Shown here one piece after another: positions 25,955 through 33,960 of a DNA stretch of 64,000 bases. The notes under the pieces are model-generated. The model worked only from the letters and a program-made list of their open reading frames with translations. It was not told the DNA's origin and searched no databases. Source of the DNA: CAVQHY01 sp963712465 (GTDB lineage: Bacteria; Actinomycetota; Thermoleophilia; Gaiellales; Gaiellaceae); contig CAVQHY010000007.1 in assembly GCA_963712465.1 (NCBI GenBank), forward strand, positions 119,517 through 183,516, read 5' to 3'. The first letter of the stretch is position 1, and each line of letters starts with the position of its first letter. Made by a program: the position numbers and the translations under genes.

Positions 25955-26830
25955 CTAGCGATCCTTCGGAGCCACAGCCCGGTAGACCGCCGAGTAATCG
26001 AGCGCGCCCAGGCCGGCCGTCTGCGCCTCCTCGTAGGCGCCGAGCGCACGGCGCGAGATCGGGACGTCGATCCCGCACTCGTCCGCGAGCACCAGAGCCA
26101 GCAGGAGGTCCTTCGTCAGGAGATCGAGCGTGAACATCGGAGCGAACCCGTCGGAGGACGGGTGCTCGGGCCGCACCCCGCCGATCGGGAAGCGCCGGCG
26201 CAGCACGGACGAGTCGCTCGTCGAGCTCGTGAGGAGCTCGTACGCCACCGTGGGATCGATCCCCTCACGCTCGAGGATTCCGCAGGCTTCCGAGATCGCG
26301 ACCATCTCGGTCGCGACGACGAGGTTGTTGCAGAGCTTCACGACCTGGCCGGATCCCGCCGGCCCGACATGGCGTACGAGCGAGCCGAGCGAGCCGAGCA
26401 GCCCCGCCCAGCGGTCGAATACACCCGCGCTGCCCCCGACCATGATCGCGAGCGTCCCTTGCTCCGCCCCGGTCGGACCGCCGCTCACCGGCGCGTCGAG
26501 GAAATCCACGCCGCGCGCCTCGAGCTCGGCGGCGAGCCGCTGCTCGAGACTCGGCGGGCTCGTCGACATCTCGATCACCGTCGTACCTGCCCGGGCTGCT
26601 TCGCCAAGCTCGCGAACGACCACCGCGACCGTCTCCGGCGTGGGCAGGGACGTGATCGCGACGTCGCAGTCGGCGACCGCCTCGGCGAGCGTGGCCGAGG
26701 CTCCGACGCCGAGCGCCTCGGCGCGTGACGCATCGACGTCGTATGCGTTGAGCTCGTGCTCGGCCGCCACGAGGCGCCGCGCCATACGCGACCCCATCGT
26801 TCCCAGCCCGACGAATGCAACGCGACTCAC
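25955..26830 (-). CDS. 3-hydroxyisobutyrate dehydrogenase-like NAD(P)-dependent oxidoreductase
   Basis: A 291-aa beta-hydroxyacid dehydrogenase. It has the Rossmann motif VAFVGLGTMGSRMA, the substrate-binding FLDAPVSGGPTGAEQGTL and the catalytic-Lys helix GSGQVVKLCNNLVV, the three family hallmarks. It oxidises 3-hydroxy acids or reduces semialdehydes; the exact substrate (hydroxyisobutyrate, tartronate semialdehyde, glyoxylate) is open. The GTG at 26830 places the Rossmann strand at residue 3, as is usual. It is divergent from the peroxiredoxin gene, with 22 bp between start codons. Confidence 0.88.
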   Translation of the reverse strand: MSRVAFVGLGTMGSRMARRLVAAEHELNAYDVDASRAEALGVGASATLAEAVADCDVAITSLPTPETVAVVVRELGEAARAGTTVIEMSTSPPSLEQRLAAELEARGVDFLDAPVSGGPTGAEQGTLAIMVGGSAGVFDRWAGLLGSLGSLVRHVGPAGSGQVVKLCNNLVVATEMVAISEACGILEREGIDPTVAYELLTSSTSDSSVLRRRFPIGGVRPEHPSSDGFAPMFTLDLLTKDLLLALVLADECGIDVPISRRALGAYEEAQTAGLGALDYSAVYRAVAPKDR

Positions 26831-26852
26831 CGCTCTAAGGTACGCGAGGAGC

Positions 26853-27494
26853 ATGCGCGATTTCGAGCTTCCCGACCAGAACGGCGACCGCTTCGGGCTC
26901 GGAGCCGAGCTCTCCCGGGGAGCGGTCGTCCTCGTCTTCTATCGTGCCGACTGGTGTCCGTACTGCAACGGCCAGCTCGTGGAGCTGGCACGCGCACACG
27001 ACGACTTTCGTGAGGCCGGCGCCGCGCTGGCCGCGATCTCCACCGACGCGATCGGCGCGGGAGCGGGACTGACGGAGAAGCTCGGCCTTCCCTTCGCGCT
27101 CCTCTCCGACCCCGACGGGACGGGCGCGATCAGGCAGTTCGGCGTCTGGCACGAGGCCGAGAGCGTTTCGCGGATCGCTGCCGTCGCGCTCGCGCCCGAC
27201 TGGCTCGAGGTCTTCCACTTCGAGGGCGCCGACTACGCCGACCGTCCTGTCACCGCCGACATTCTCGAGCCGGTGCGCGCGCTCGGGCTGATTCCCCGCG
27301 AGCCCCGCGAGGGCGTCCATCCCCACGTTCAGCCGGAGCCGTCCGGGCGGGCCATGGCGCCCTGGGAGCTCGCCCTCTACCTGCGCGGAGTGAGCAGCTC
27401 GAGCCGCGCGATCTACGAGCGAAACGGCGACGAGGACGCCGGCCGGGTCTGGCGCATGGCCGACCGCTACTACGCGTTCTTTGCGGCCTCGTAA
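26853..27494 (+). CDS. Peroxiredoxin-like (AhpC/TSA) protein
   Basis: A 213-aa thioredoxin-fold protein whose active site FYRADWCPYCNGQLVEL contains a CxxC. The N-terminal Cys is the expected peroxidatic residue and the second may resolve it. Blocks ALAAISTDA and LPFALLSDPDGTGA are typical of the AhpC/TSA family. The C-terminal 70 residues (from about GLIPREPREG) form an unassigned helical extension rich in Trp and Tyr. AGGAG lies 5 bp before the ATG. A hairpin terminator follows immediately. Confidence 0.85.
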   Translation: MRDFELPDQNGDRFGLGAELSRGAVVLVFYRADWCPYCNGQLVELARAHDDFREAGAALAAISTDAIGAGAGLTEKLGLPFALLSDPDGTGAIRQFGVWHEAESVSRIAAVALAPDWLEVFHFEGADYADRPVTADILEPVRALGLIPREPREGVHPHVQPEPSGRAMAPWELALYLRGVSSSSRAIYERNGDEDAGRVWRMADRYYAFFAAS

Positions 27495-27500
27495 AGCACC

Positions 27501-27524
27501 GCGGGCCCGCCGAAGCGGGCCCGC
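27501..27524. terminator. Bidirectional terminator-like hairpin
   Basis: Two copies of the self-complementary decamer gcgggcccgc (27501-27510 and 27515-27524) are separated by cgaa. They form a 10-bp all-GC stem with a tetraloop. It lies between the convergent peroxiredoxin and fasciclin genes. No T-run follows on either strand, as is common for high-GC actinobacterial terminators. Confidence 0.7.
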
Positions 27525-27548
27525 TGGGCGTTCGGACGACCCCGTCCG

Positions 27549-28547
27549 CTAACCGGCGAGGCTCGGTGGCACGAGCACCGTGTCGATGACGTGGATGACG
27601 CCGTTCGTGGCGTCGACGTCGGCGAGGACGACGGTGGAGCCGCCGTTCAGGGTCAGCTTGCCGGCCGTGATCGAGAGAGCGATCGGCTCACCTTCGACCG
27701 AGGTGACGGTGCCGTTGGCCTTGGCGACCTCGATCGCCTTCGGGCTCATGATGTCGCCCGAAACGACGTGGTACGTGAGCACCTTCGTCAGGAGCTCGGG
27801 GCTGGACACGACGGCGTTGTAGGTGTCCGGAGCGGCCGCCTTGAGCTTCTCGAAGGCCGCGTTCGTCGGTGCGAACACCGTGAACGGGCCGGGGCCCGAC
27901 AGCGTCTCGACGAGGCCCGCCTGCGAGACCAGCGCGACGAGCGTCGAGAAGTCGGGGTTGCCGGCTGCGATCTCGACGACGGTCTTCGTCGGCTTCTGCG
28001 CCGGCTTGGGCGCGAGCGACGGCGGGACGATCACCGCGTTGATCGCGTGGATGACGCCGTTCGAGGCCCCGACGTCGGCGATGACGACCCGCGCGGACCT
28101 GTTCAGGACGATCTTCCCGTTCTCGAACGAGAGCGAGATCCGCTCGCCCTGGACGGTCTTCACCTTCGCGTTTGCCTTGGCAGCCGCAACCCCCGCCGAC
28201 GCGGGGATCTTCTTGGCGACGACGTGGTAGGTGAGAACCGTCTTGAGGAGCTTCTTGCTCGAGGTGACCTGCCTGTACAGATCCGGGCTTCGCTTCTTCA
28301 GGTTGGCGAACGCCTGGTTCGTCGGCGCGAACACCGTGAAGGGGCCACCGTCGGCGAGCGTGCTCACGAGGCCGGCCTTCTTCACGAGCGAGACGAGCGT
28401 CGAGAACTCACTGTTCGCGGCGGCGACTCCGACGATGTTCGCGTGCTGCGCGGGGGCGGCGCTCTCGGCGGGCGCAGCCGACGCAACGCTCGCGAAGGAG
28501 CCGACCGCCACGATCGCAGCCAGAGCGACTGCAAAGCACTTCTTCAT
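27549..28547 (-). CDS. Secreted protein with two fasciclin (FAS1) domains
   Basis: A 332-aa exported protein. It starts with a Sec signal peptide (MKKCFAVALAAIVAVGSFAS, cleavage near VASA-AP). FAS1 domain 1 spans about residues 40-175 and domain 2 about 190-330. Each has an FTVFAPTN(Q/A)AF block, a VLTYHVV block and a final GVIHxI(N/D)xVxVPPSLA block. No membrane anchor or lipobox is visible, so it is probably released or loosely bound at the cell surface. FAS1 domains mediate adhesion. AAGGGAG precedes the ATG. It is divergent from a small zinc-finger anti-sigma-like gene. Confidence 0.92.
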   Translation of the reverse strand: MKKCFAVALAAIVAVGSFASVASAAPAESAAPAQHANIVGVAAANSEFSTLVSLVKKAGLVSTLADGGPFTVFAPTNQAFANLKKRSPDLYRQVTSSKKLLKTVLTYHVVAKKIPASAGVAAAKANAKVKTVQGERISLSFENGKIVLNRSARVVIADVGASNGVIHAINAVIVPPSLAPKPAQKPTKTVVEIAAGNPDFSTLVALVSQAGLVETLSGPGPFTVFAPTNAAFEKLKAAAPDTYNAVVSSPELLTKVLTYHVVSGDIMSPKAIEVAKANGTVTSVEGEPIALSITAGKLTLNGGSTVVLADVDATNGVIHVIDTVLVPPSLAG

Positions 28548-28620
28548 CTCTGTCTCTCCCTTCGTAGTGAGTGGTTGTCTCTTATACGTCTAAGTTTCTG
28601 TCCTGGATCAGTCCAATGTC

Positions 28621-28917
28621 ATGCATCCGTTCCAGCGTCCGGCGACGTACCAAGACGGCGACATGGCGGACGAGTCCCGCACCTCCTGCCATCCCGAGCT
28701 CGAGAGCCTGCTCGGGCCGTACGCGCTCGCCGTCCTCGGCGCGTGCGAGCGCAGGTCGATCGAGCGGCACCTCGCCGTCTGTCGACCGTGCGTGAAGACG
28801 GTGCGCGACTACGCCGCCGTCGTCACCGCGCTCGAGTCCGCGCTCGCCCGGCGGGTTCCCCCACGGCGGCTTCTGGCCCGCATCCTCGAGCGGGTCGCGG
28901 CCCTCGATGGTCGCTAG
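28621..28917 (+). CDS. Small zinc-finger (ZAS-type) anti-sigma-like protein
   Basis: A 98-aa protein (84 aa if the ATG at 28663 is used). The middle reads LGPYALAVLGACERRSIERHLAVCRPCVKTV, the helical zinc-binding ZAS layout H-x3-C-x2-C of anti-sigma factors, with an extra Cys before the helix. There is no transmembrane segment, so it would be a cytoplasmic anti-sigma. No sigma gene lies beside it, but the divergent neighbour is a fasciclin protein. It overlaps the convergent amidohydrolase gene by 4 bp. Confidence 0.6.
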   Translation: MHPFQRPATYQDGDMADESRTSCHPELESLLGPYALAVLGACERRSIERHLAVCRPCVKTVRDYAAVVTALESALARRVPPRRLLARILERVAALDGR

Positions 28918-29651
28918 AGCAACGAGGCGAGGTTGCCGCCGAGCACACGCGCCTTCGACTCCTCGTCGAGGTGCGACCACTCGACGCGCCGGATCTCGAG
29001 ACGGGGATCGGTGAGCGGGAACCCGCTCGCGTACACGAGCCGCGTGGCCCCGAAGCGCGCGACCACCCCCTCGAGGAAGTCCTCGCGATAGACGCCCGCC
29101 GTCTGCAGCAGGAGGTTTGGGCAGGCGGCGAGGGCGAGCTCGACGTCGGTCTGCCCGAGACCCGAGATATTGATCTGACCCCCGTTGGTCGCGAGGAACG
29201 TCACCGCGGGAAAGCGGCGTGCGAGCTCCGCCACCTGCAGCCCCTCGGAGAGCCAGGGATAGCCTGCCGCGACGACGACCGGCACCCCGTGCTCCCGGGC
29301 GACGTCGACGACCGCGTCGACGACGGCGGCGCTGACGCGGAACGTCTCCTCCCACGGATGGAGAAAGAGCCCGCGCAGGCCGAGCTCGCCGAGCGCGCGG
29401 CGAGCGTCGCGCACCGCGTCCACGCCCCGGTTCGGGTCGACGCGCCCGAAGCCCACGAACCGGTCGGGGTGGGCGGCGACGGCGTTCGCGACGTGCGAGT
29501 TCGCCGGGCCGAGCTCGTACCGGCGCGGCCTGACGGGGCAGACGACGGCCCGGTCGATCCCGGCCGCCTCCATGCGCTCCAGCAACCCGGCCGGCGTGGC
29601 TGCCCAGCCGAACAGCGACTCGCCGAGGAACGTGAGCCCGTCGACGATCAC
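28914..29651 (-). CDS. Amidohydrolase_2-family metal-dependent hydrolase
   Basis: A protein of about 245 aa, shorter than most family members. It matches the amidohydrolase_2 layout from MEAAGIDRAVVCPVRP onward, with GLRGLFLHPWEETF, HGVPVVVAAGYPW and a C-terminal RLVYASGFPLTDPR block in which the usual Asp is replaced around ASGFP. The N-terminal HxH pair expected near residue 5-8 is missing (VIVDGLTFLGESLFGW). This copy may therefore bind its metal differently or be impaired. The GTG start overlaps the neighbour's stop (GTGA), and the pair looks like tandem paralogues. Confidence 0.75.
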   Translation of the reverse strand: MIVDGLTFLGESLFGWAATPAGLLERMEAAGIDRAVVCPVRPRRYELGPANSHVANAVAAHPDRFVGFGRVDPNRGVDAVRDARRALGELGLRGLFLHPWEETFRVSAAVVDAVVDVAREHGVPVVVAAGYPWLSEGLQVAELARRFPAVTFLATNGGQINISGLGQTDVELALAACPNLLLQTAGVYREDFLEGVVARFGATRLVYASGFPLTDPRLEIRRVEWSHLDEESKARVLGGNLASLL

Positions 29652-30391
29652 AGCCCGAGCAACCGCTTCGCCGTCTCTCCGAGGACAAGGCTCTCGGCCT
29701 CCGGCTCGAGCCCCGCGAGGCGAACCTTCTCGACCTCGATCCGCGGCGAGCACACCGGCCCGTCGCTGCCGTAGATCACGCGCTCGGGCCCGAGCCGCTC
29801 GACCGCCTCGCGGATCTTCGCCGGGTAAGGCATCGCCGACGTCTCGAGCACGAGGTTCGGCACCCGCTGGGCGACCTCGATCGCCTCGCCGACGTGGTGG
29901 TAGCCGCCCATGTGGCCGAGGATCACCGTCGCCTCCGGGCACGCCTCGGCAGCGGCGGCCACCGCCAGCGGCGTCGTCAGCGGCTCGTCGCCGCAGTGGA
30001 AGAGCGTCGGAATGCCGAGCTCGGCCGCCCGGCGAACGAGCCGTGCCGTCGTCTTGCTCGCGGGGTGGTCGATCGTCGTCACCGGATGGAGCTTGAGCCC
30101 CTTGAACCCGTACTCGGAGATCGCGCGCTCCAGGCCCTCGACCGCGCGGTCGCCGTACCAGGGATGGATGCGCGCGAACGCGTGGAGTCGTCCGGGGTAC
30201 GTTGCGCACGCGTCGCGAACGAGCTCCAGCGCCCCCTCGTTCACCTCGGGCCAGTCGACGATCGTCATCACCACGCCCACGTCGATGCCCGCCTCGTCCA
30301 TGCGCTGGACACAGAGCTCCGCGCCCATTTGCCACCCGAGCGCCGGTACGTCGTCGACATGGAGGTGCATGTCGATGATCATTGGCGCCAT
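29648..30391 (-). CDS. Amidohydrolase_2-family metal-dependent hydrolase
   Basis: A protein of about 247 aa. The N-terminal MIIDMHLHVDD gives the HxH metal pair, GFKGLKLHPVT and FHCGDEP supply further ligands, and IYGSDGPVCSPR carries the conserved Asp. The fold is that of decarboxylating or ring-opening amidohydrolases. The start is ATG at 30391 or 30382; both leave almost no space to the divergent GNAT-GAF start (GTG 30393), so the promoters must lie within coding sequence. It is translationally coupled to the shorter paralogue downstream. Confidence 0.82.
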   Translation of the reverse strand: MAPMIIDMHLHVDDVPALGWQMGAELCVQRMDEAGIDVGVVMTIVDWPEVNEGALELVRDACATYPGRLHAFARIHPWYGDRAVEGLERAISEYGFKGLKLHPVTTIDHPASKTTARLVRRAAELGIPTLFHCGDEPLTTPLAVAAAAEACPEATVILGHMGGYHHVGEAIEVAQRVPNLVLETSAMPYPAKIREAVERLGPERVIYGSDGPVCSPRIEVEKVRLAGLEPEAESLVLGETAKRLLGL

Positions 30392-30392
30392 C

Positions 30393-31586
30393 GTGACAGA
30401 CGACCGTGCGAGAATCGTCGCGTTTCTGCGGCGCGCCGACGAGAGCCTCGTCGGGCGGGTCGAGCCGTTCCGGTTCGGGACGGCTCTGCTCACCGATCCG
30501 CTGCCGAAGGTCTGGGACGTCAACTACCTGCGCGTCGAGCGGCCGGCGACGGCGGCCGAGCTGGACGCGGAGGCCGAGGCGATCCACTCGGCGCTCGGAC
30601 ACGGCCACCGCAAGCTGCTCGTCGAGGATGCGGAGCTCGCCGCGACGCTGCGCCCGGAGCTGGAGGCGCTCGGCTGGGAGGCGGCCGAGAATGTGCTGAT
30701 GGTGCTCCGCCGGCCGCCCGACCGTCGCGCCGACACGAGTCCCGTGCGCGAGGTGTCGCCCGACGAGCTGCGGCCGGCACAGCGTCGCGGCATGGAGACC
30801 GAGCCGTGGGCGTCGGGAGACGACGACGCCGTCGAGCAGGTGCTCGCCGCCCAGTACCTGGAGGGCGCGTTCCACGTTCGCCGCCTGGCTGCGCTCGTCG
30901 ACGGCGAGATCGCCTCGTACTGCGACCTCTACGAGGATGGCCCGATCGCCCAGGTCGAGGCTCTGATGACGCTCGAGGCGTATCGAGGCCGCGGCCTCGC
31001 GCGCGCCGTCATGTCGAAAGCGGTTGACGAGGCTCTGGCGGGCGGCGCCGAGCTCGTCTTCCTCGTTGCGCTCGCCGAGGACTGGCCGAAGGAGCTCTGG
31101 GCGAAGCTCGGCTTCGACGTCGTCGGCTCCGTGTGGTGGTTCCAGATCACGCGGGACGGCCGGCTCGAGCGCGAGCTGCGACGGCTCCTCGAAGAGACCG
31201 GTGCGACCCGCGTCACCCTCCGTAGCGAGCGGCCGGACGACTTCTACCCGGTCACGCACGAGACCCTCTCGCCGGGGGCGATCTCGATCAGAGACGGAGC
31301 CGGCGTCGACCTGCGGGGGCAGCCGGTGGCGCGCCTGCTCGAGGAGACCGGCGAGCAGGTCGTCCAGCACGACTGCGCGACCGCGTTCGACGATCCCGCG
31401 TTCCAGCTCATGCTCGAGGCGTACGGCGGGCTCGCCTCGCAGATCGTCACCCCGATCCTCGAGGGCGGCCGCCTGGTCGCGATCCTCTCCCTCCACCAGT
31501 GCGGTGAGCCCCGCACCTGGACCGACGACGAGATCGCGCTCGCCGCCGGCACCGCCGACCGCGTCAAGGAGATCCTCAATGCATAA
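30393..31586 (+). CDS. GNAT acetyltransferase fused to a GAF-like domain
   Basis: A 397-aa two-domain protein. Residues of about 130-250 carry a GNAT fold: VEALMTLEAYRGRGLARAVMSKAVDEAL with the acetyl-CoA loop R-G-R-G-L-A, then LVFLVALAEDWPKELWAKLGF. Residues of about 290-397 look like a GAF domain: ARLLEETGEQVVQHDC, QIVTPILEGGRLVAILSLHQ and WTDDEIALAAGTADRVKEIL. The N-terminal 120 residues form a degenerate half that may be a second GNAT-like fold. The GTG at 30393 is the best available start. It overlaps the formamidase gene by 8 bp. Confidence 0.7.
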   Translation: MTDDRARIVAFLRRADESLVGRVEPFRFGTALLTDPLPKVWDVNYLRVERPATAAELDAEAEAIHSALGHGHRKLLVEDAELAATLRPELEALGWEAAENVLMVLRRPPDRRADTSPVREVSPDELRPAQRRGMETEPWASGDDDAVEQVLAAQYLEGAFHVRRLAALVDGEIASYCDLYEDGPIAQVEALMTLEAYRGRGLARAVMSKAVDEALAGGAELVFLVALAEDWPKELWAKLGFDVVGSVWWFQITRDGRLERELRRLLEETGATRVTLRSERPDDFYPVTHETLSPGAISIRDGAGVDLRGQPVARLLEETGEQVVQHDCATAFDDPAFQLMLEAYGGLASQIVTPILEGGRLVAILSLHQCGEPRTWTDDEIALAAGTADRVKEILNA

Positions 31587-32601
31587 CCGCTGGCACCCGG
31601 ACCTCGAGCCGGCCGTTGTCGTGCGACCCGGCGACGAGCTCACGCTCGACTGCGAGGACGGCCTCGCGGGCCAGATCACACGCGACACGAGCCACGACGA
31701 CCTCCTGTCGGTCGACCTCGACCTCGCGCACGCCATGGAGGGCCCGGTCTTCGTCGACGGCGCCGAGCCTGGGGATCTGCTCGAGGTCGAGCTGCTCGCC
31801 TTCGCGCCCGACACATTCGGCTTCACCTGCATCATCCCCGGCTTCGGCTTCCTCGCCGACCTCTTCCCCGAGCCGTACCTGATGAAATGGGACGTCGGCC
31901 GCGAGCACGCGACGACGCCGGCGCTCCCGGGAGTCCGCATCCCGGCCGCGATCTTCCCCGGTGTGATCGGCGTCGCGCCCTCGCACGAGCTCATGCGGGA
32001 GATCCGGCGCCGCGAGGACGAGCTCCGGGCGCGTGGCGGGGCCGTGGTGGGCGATGCCCCCGCGTCGGCCGTCCCGGGCGAGGCGGCAGAAGGGCTGATG
32101 ACGATCCCGCCGCGGGAGACCGGCGGCAACATGGACATCCGCGGGCTCGTCGCCGGCAGCCGTCTCCTGCTCCCCGTGCACGTCCCGGGCGCCCTGCTCT
32201 CGGTCGGAGACGTCCACTACGCTCAGGGAGACGGCGAGACGAACGGCACCGGGCTCGAGATCGCGGCCGCCGTCACCCTCCGCGTGGGCGTGCGCAAGCG
32301 CCCGGCACGACTGCCGCGCTTCCCGGTGTACGAGACGCCGCCCGAGTGGCCGCGGCGCTGGCTCGCGACGACGGGGATGCCCGTCACGGCCGACGGCCGC
32401 AACGAGTCGATGGATCTCTCCCTCGCCGCGCGCAACGCCGTCCTCGAGATGCTCGACCACCTCGTGAGCGAGCACGACTTCACGCGAGAGGCGGCGTACT
32501 GCCTCGTCAGCGTCGCGGTCGATCTCCGGTTGTCCGAGATCGTCGACATCCCCAACCCGCTCGTGTCCGCGCTGCTCCCCCTCGATATCTTCGAACCATG
32601 A
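31579..32601 (+). CDS. Acetamidase/formamidase-family amidase
   Basis: A 340-aa member of the FmdA/AmdA family. It shows the family order: DELTLDCEDGLAGQI, a GPVFVDGAEPGDLLEVELL block, the IPPRETGGNMDIRGL metal region, and LLPVHVPGALLSVGDVHYAQGDGE near residue 200. It releases ammonia from formamide, acetamide or a related small amide. The ATG lies inside the end of the GNAT-GAF gene (8-bp overlap), so the two are co-translated. The neighbouring amidohydrolases, cyclase and OCD-like gene suggest a nitrogen-scavenging locus. Confidence 0.9.
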   Translation: MHNRWHPDLEPAVVVRPGDELTLDCEDGLAGQITRDTSHDDLLSVDLDLAHAMEGPVFVDGAEPGDLLEVELLAFAPDTFGFTCIIPGFGFLADLFPEPYLMKWDVGREHATTPALPGVRIPAAIFPGVIGVAPSHELMREIRRREDELRARGGAVVGDAPASAVPGEAAEGLMTIPPRETGGNMDIRGLVAGSRLLLPVHVPGALLSVGDVHYAQGDGETNGTGLEIAAAVTLRVGVRKRPARLPRFPVYETPPEWPRRWLATTGMPVTADGRNESMDLSLAARNAVLEMLDHLVSEHDFTREAAYCLVSVAVDLRLSEIVDIPNPLVSALLPLDIFEP

Positions 32602-32662
32602 TCGCCCAGCCACCCCACCCCCGCCGCCCACACGATTCCCGCCCGCCCGTGCGCGGCCCCGC

Positions 32663-33001
32663 ATGACCGACCGCGACGAGACGGTTCGCGCCCGACGGCG
32701 GCAGGAGGCGCTCGACTCGCTCGAGCTCGAGCGCCGGCGCGAGGAGGCGTTCGCGACCCGGCTGGAGGCCGCGCTTCGCGACCTCGAGGCGTGGCGCGCC
32801 GACGAGGCTGCCTTCGCGCGCATGGAGCCGGACGATGTGGCGCTCCTGCGCCGGATCGGCTTCGCAGTCACGCAGCCGACGGAGGACGCTCGCGCGCGGC
32901 TCGAGACGCAGGTCGGCGGGCTCGAGGCCGAGATCGCCGAGACGCGCCGGCGGCAACGCGCGTACGAGCGCTACGCCGAGGCGCTTCAGGAGCCCTCCTG
33001 A
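32663..33001 (+). CDS. Small coiled-coil protein
   Basis: A 112-aa, very charged protein, predicted as two long helices. The first runs through RRRQEALDSLELERRREEAFATRLEAAL and the second through ARLETQVGGLEAEIAETRRRQRAYERYAEAL. A middle segment reads EPDDVALLRRIGFAVTQPTEDA. It has no signal, Cys or known domain. It is probably a real gene because codon usage is normal and its 3' end carries the ribosome-binding site of the next gene. The function is unknown. Confidence 0.6.
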   Translation: MTDRDETVRARRRQEALDSLELERRREEAFATRLEAALRDLEAWRADEAAFARMEPDDVALLRRIGFAVTQPTEDARARLETQVGGLEAEIAETRRRQRAYERYAEALQEPS

Positions 33002-33957
33002 GCATCCCCGTCTTCGCCGCGGGGCACGTGCTCGCCGCCGTCCCCGAGGAACGCGCGGTCGACGAGGTTCGCACCGCGTTTCTCGAGTACGCCGCCGGCC
33101 GTTGGCAGATGCCCTCGAAGGTCTACGTCGACGCGTCGCCGGACGGCGACTTTCGCGCGATGCCCGCGGCGGGGGCCGGCTATGCGGTTCTCAAGTGGGT
33201 CAACTCGTTTCCTCGAAACCCGGCGCGCGGCCTGCCGACGGTGGCGGGCGTCCTCCTGCTGTCGGAGTCGACCACTGGACAGCTGCTCGCGATCCTCGAC
33301 GCCGCGTCGCTGACGGCGCTGCGTACGGGAGCGGCCGCCGTGCTGGCCGCTGAGACGCTCGCCCGGCGGGATGCGGGGCCGGCGGCCGTGGTCGGCTGCG
33401 GTGTCAACGGCCGGGCCGTCGCCCGTACGTTCGCCGCGAGAGGCCGTGAGGTCGCGGTTTGGGATGCCGACCCGACCCGGGCTGACGCGGTCGCGCGCGA
33501 GCTCGACGTGCGAGTCGCGCCGGGCCGCGACGCCGCGCTCGCGGCCGACGTCGTCGTAACGGTCACCCCCGGCCGGGAGCTGATTCTTGCGGCCGGGTCG
33601 CTTCGGCCAGGTCAGCACGTCAGCCTGATGGGCGCCGACGGGCCGGGGAAGGCCGAAATCGCCGTCGAGGAGCTCGTACGTGCCCGCGTGATCGTGGACG
33701 AGTGGGCGCAGGCGAGCCACAACGGCGACGTCGCGCGGGCGGTCGAGACCGGGGCTCTCAGGCGGCGCGACGTCGCCGAGCTGGGCCCGGTCCTCGCCGG
33801 CGACGAGCCCGGCAGAACGACGGACGAGGAGATCACCGTCTTCGACTCGACGGGCCTCGCCGTGCAGGATCTCGCGATCGCGCTGGCGGTCTGGAGACGC
33901 TACGAGGCCGACCCGGCCGATCCCGCGTTCGCCGGAGTCGGCCGAATCGTTCTCTGA
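32998..33957 (+). CDS. Ornithine cyclodeaminase / mu-crystallin family protein, CTG start proposed
   Basis: A protein of about 319 aa. Family blocks are MPSKVYVD and LPTVAGVLLLSESTTGQLLAILDAASLTALRTGAAAVLAA near residues 75-120. The Rossmann motif AAVVGCGVNGRAVARTFAARG follows, with VTVTPGRELIL and HVSLMGADGPGKAEI near its end. It would be an NAD-dependent deaminase or imine reductase. The expected N-terminus (about IPVFAAGHV) has no ATG, GTG or TTG. A CTG at 32998 overlaps the previous stop as CTGA and is preceded by AGGAG at 5 nt. Starting at GTG 33028 would cut the first strand. Confidence 0.8.
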   Translation: MSIPVFAAGHVLAAVPEERAVDEVRTAFLEYAAGRWQMPSKVYVDASPDGDFRAMPAAGAGYAVLKWVNSFPRNPARGLPTVAGVLLLSESTTGQLLAILDAASLTALRTGAAAVLAAETLARRDAGPAAVVGCGVNGRAVARTFAARGREVAVWDADPTRADAVARELDVRVAPGRDAALAADVVVTVTPGRELILAAGSLRPGQHVSLMGADGPGKAEIAVEELVRARVIVDEWAQASHNGDVARAVETGALRRRDVAELGPVLAGDEPGRTTDEEITVFDSTGLAVQDLAIALAVWRRYEADPADPAFAGVGRIVL

Positions 33958-33960
33958 ACG

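Noticed and set aside
28548..28620. ECF-type promoter between the fasciclin and anti-sigma-like genes
   Set aside because: The GTCTAA and GAAAC-like words are too close together or on the wrong strand for a proper -35/-10 spacing.
29652..32138. A 1074-residue minus-strand frame extending the short amidohydrolase upstream
   Set aside because: The extension runs antisense through the GNAT-GAF and formamidase genes and has no domain. The conserved part begins at the GTG at 29651.
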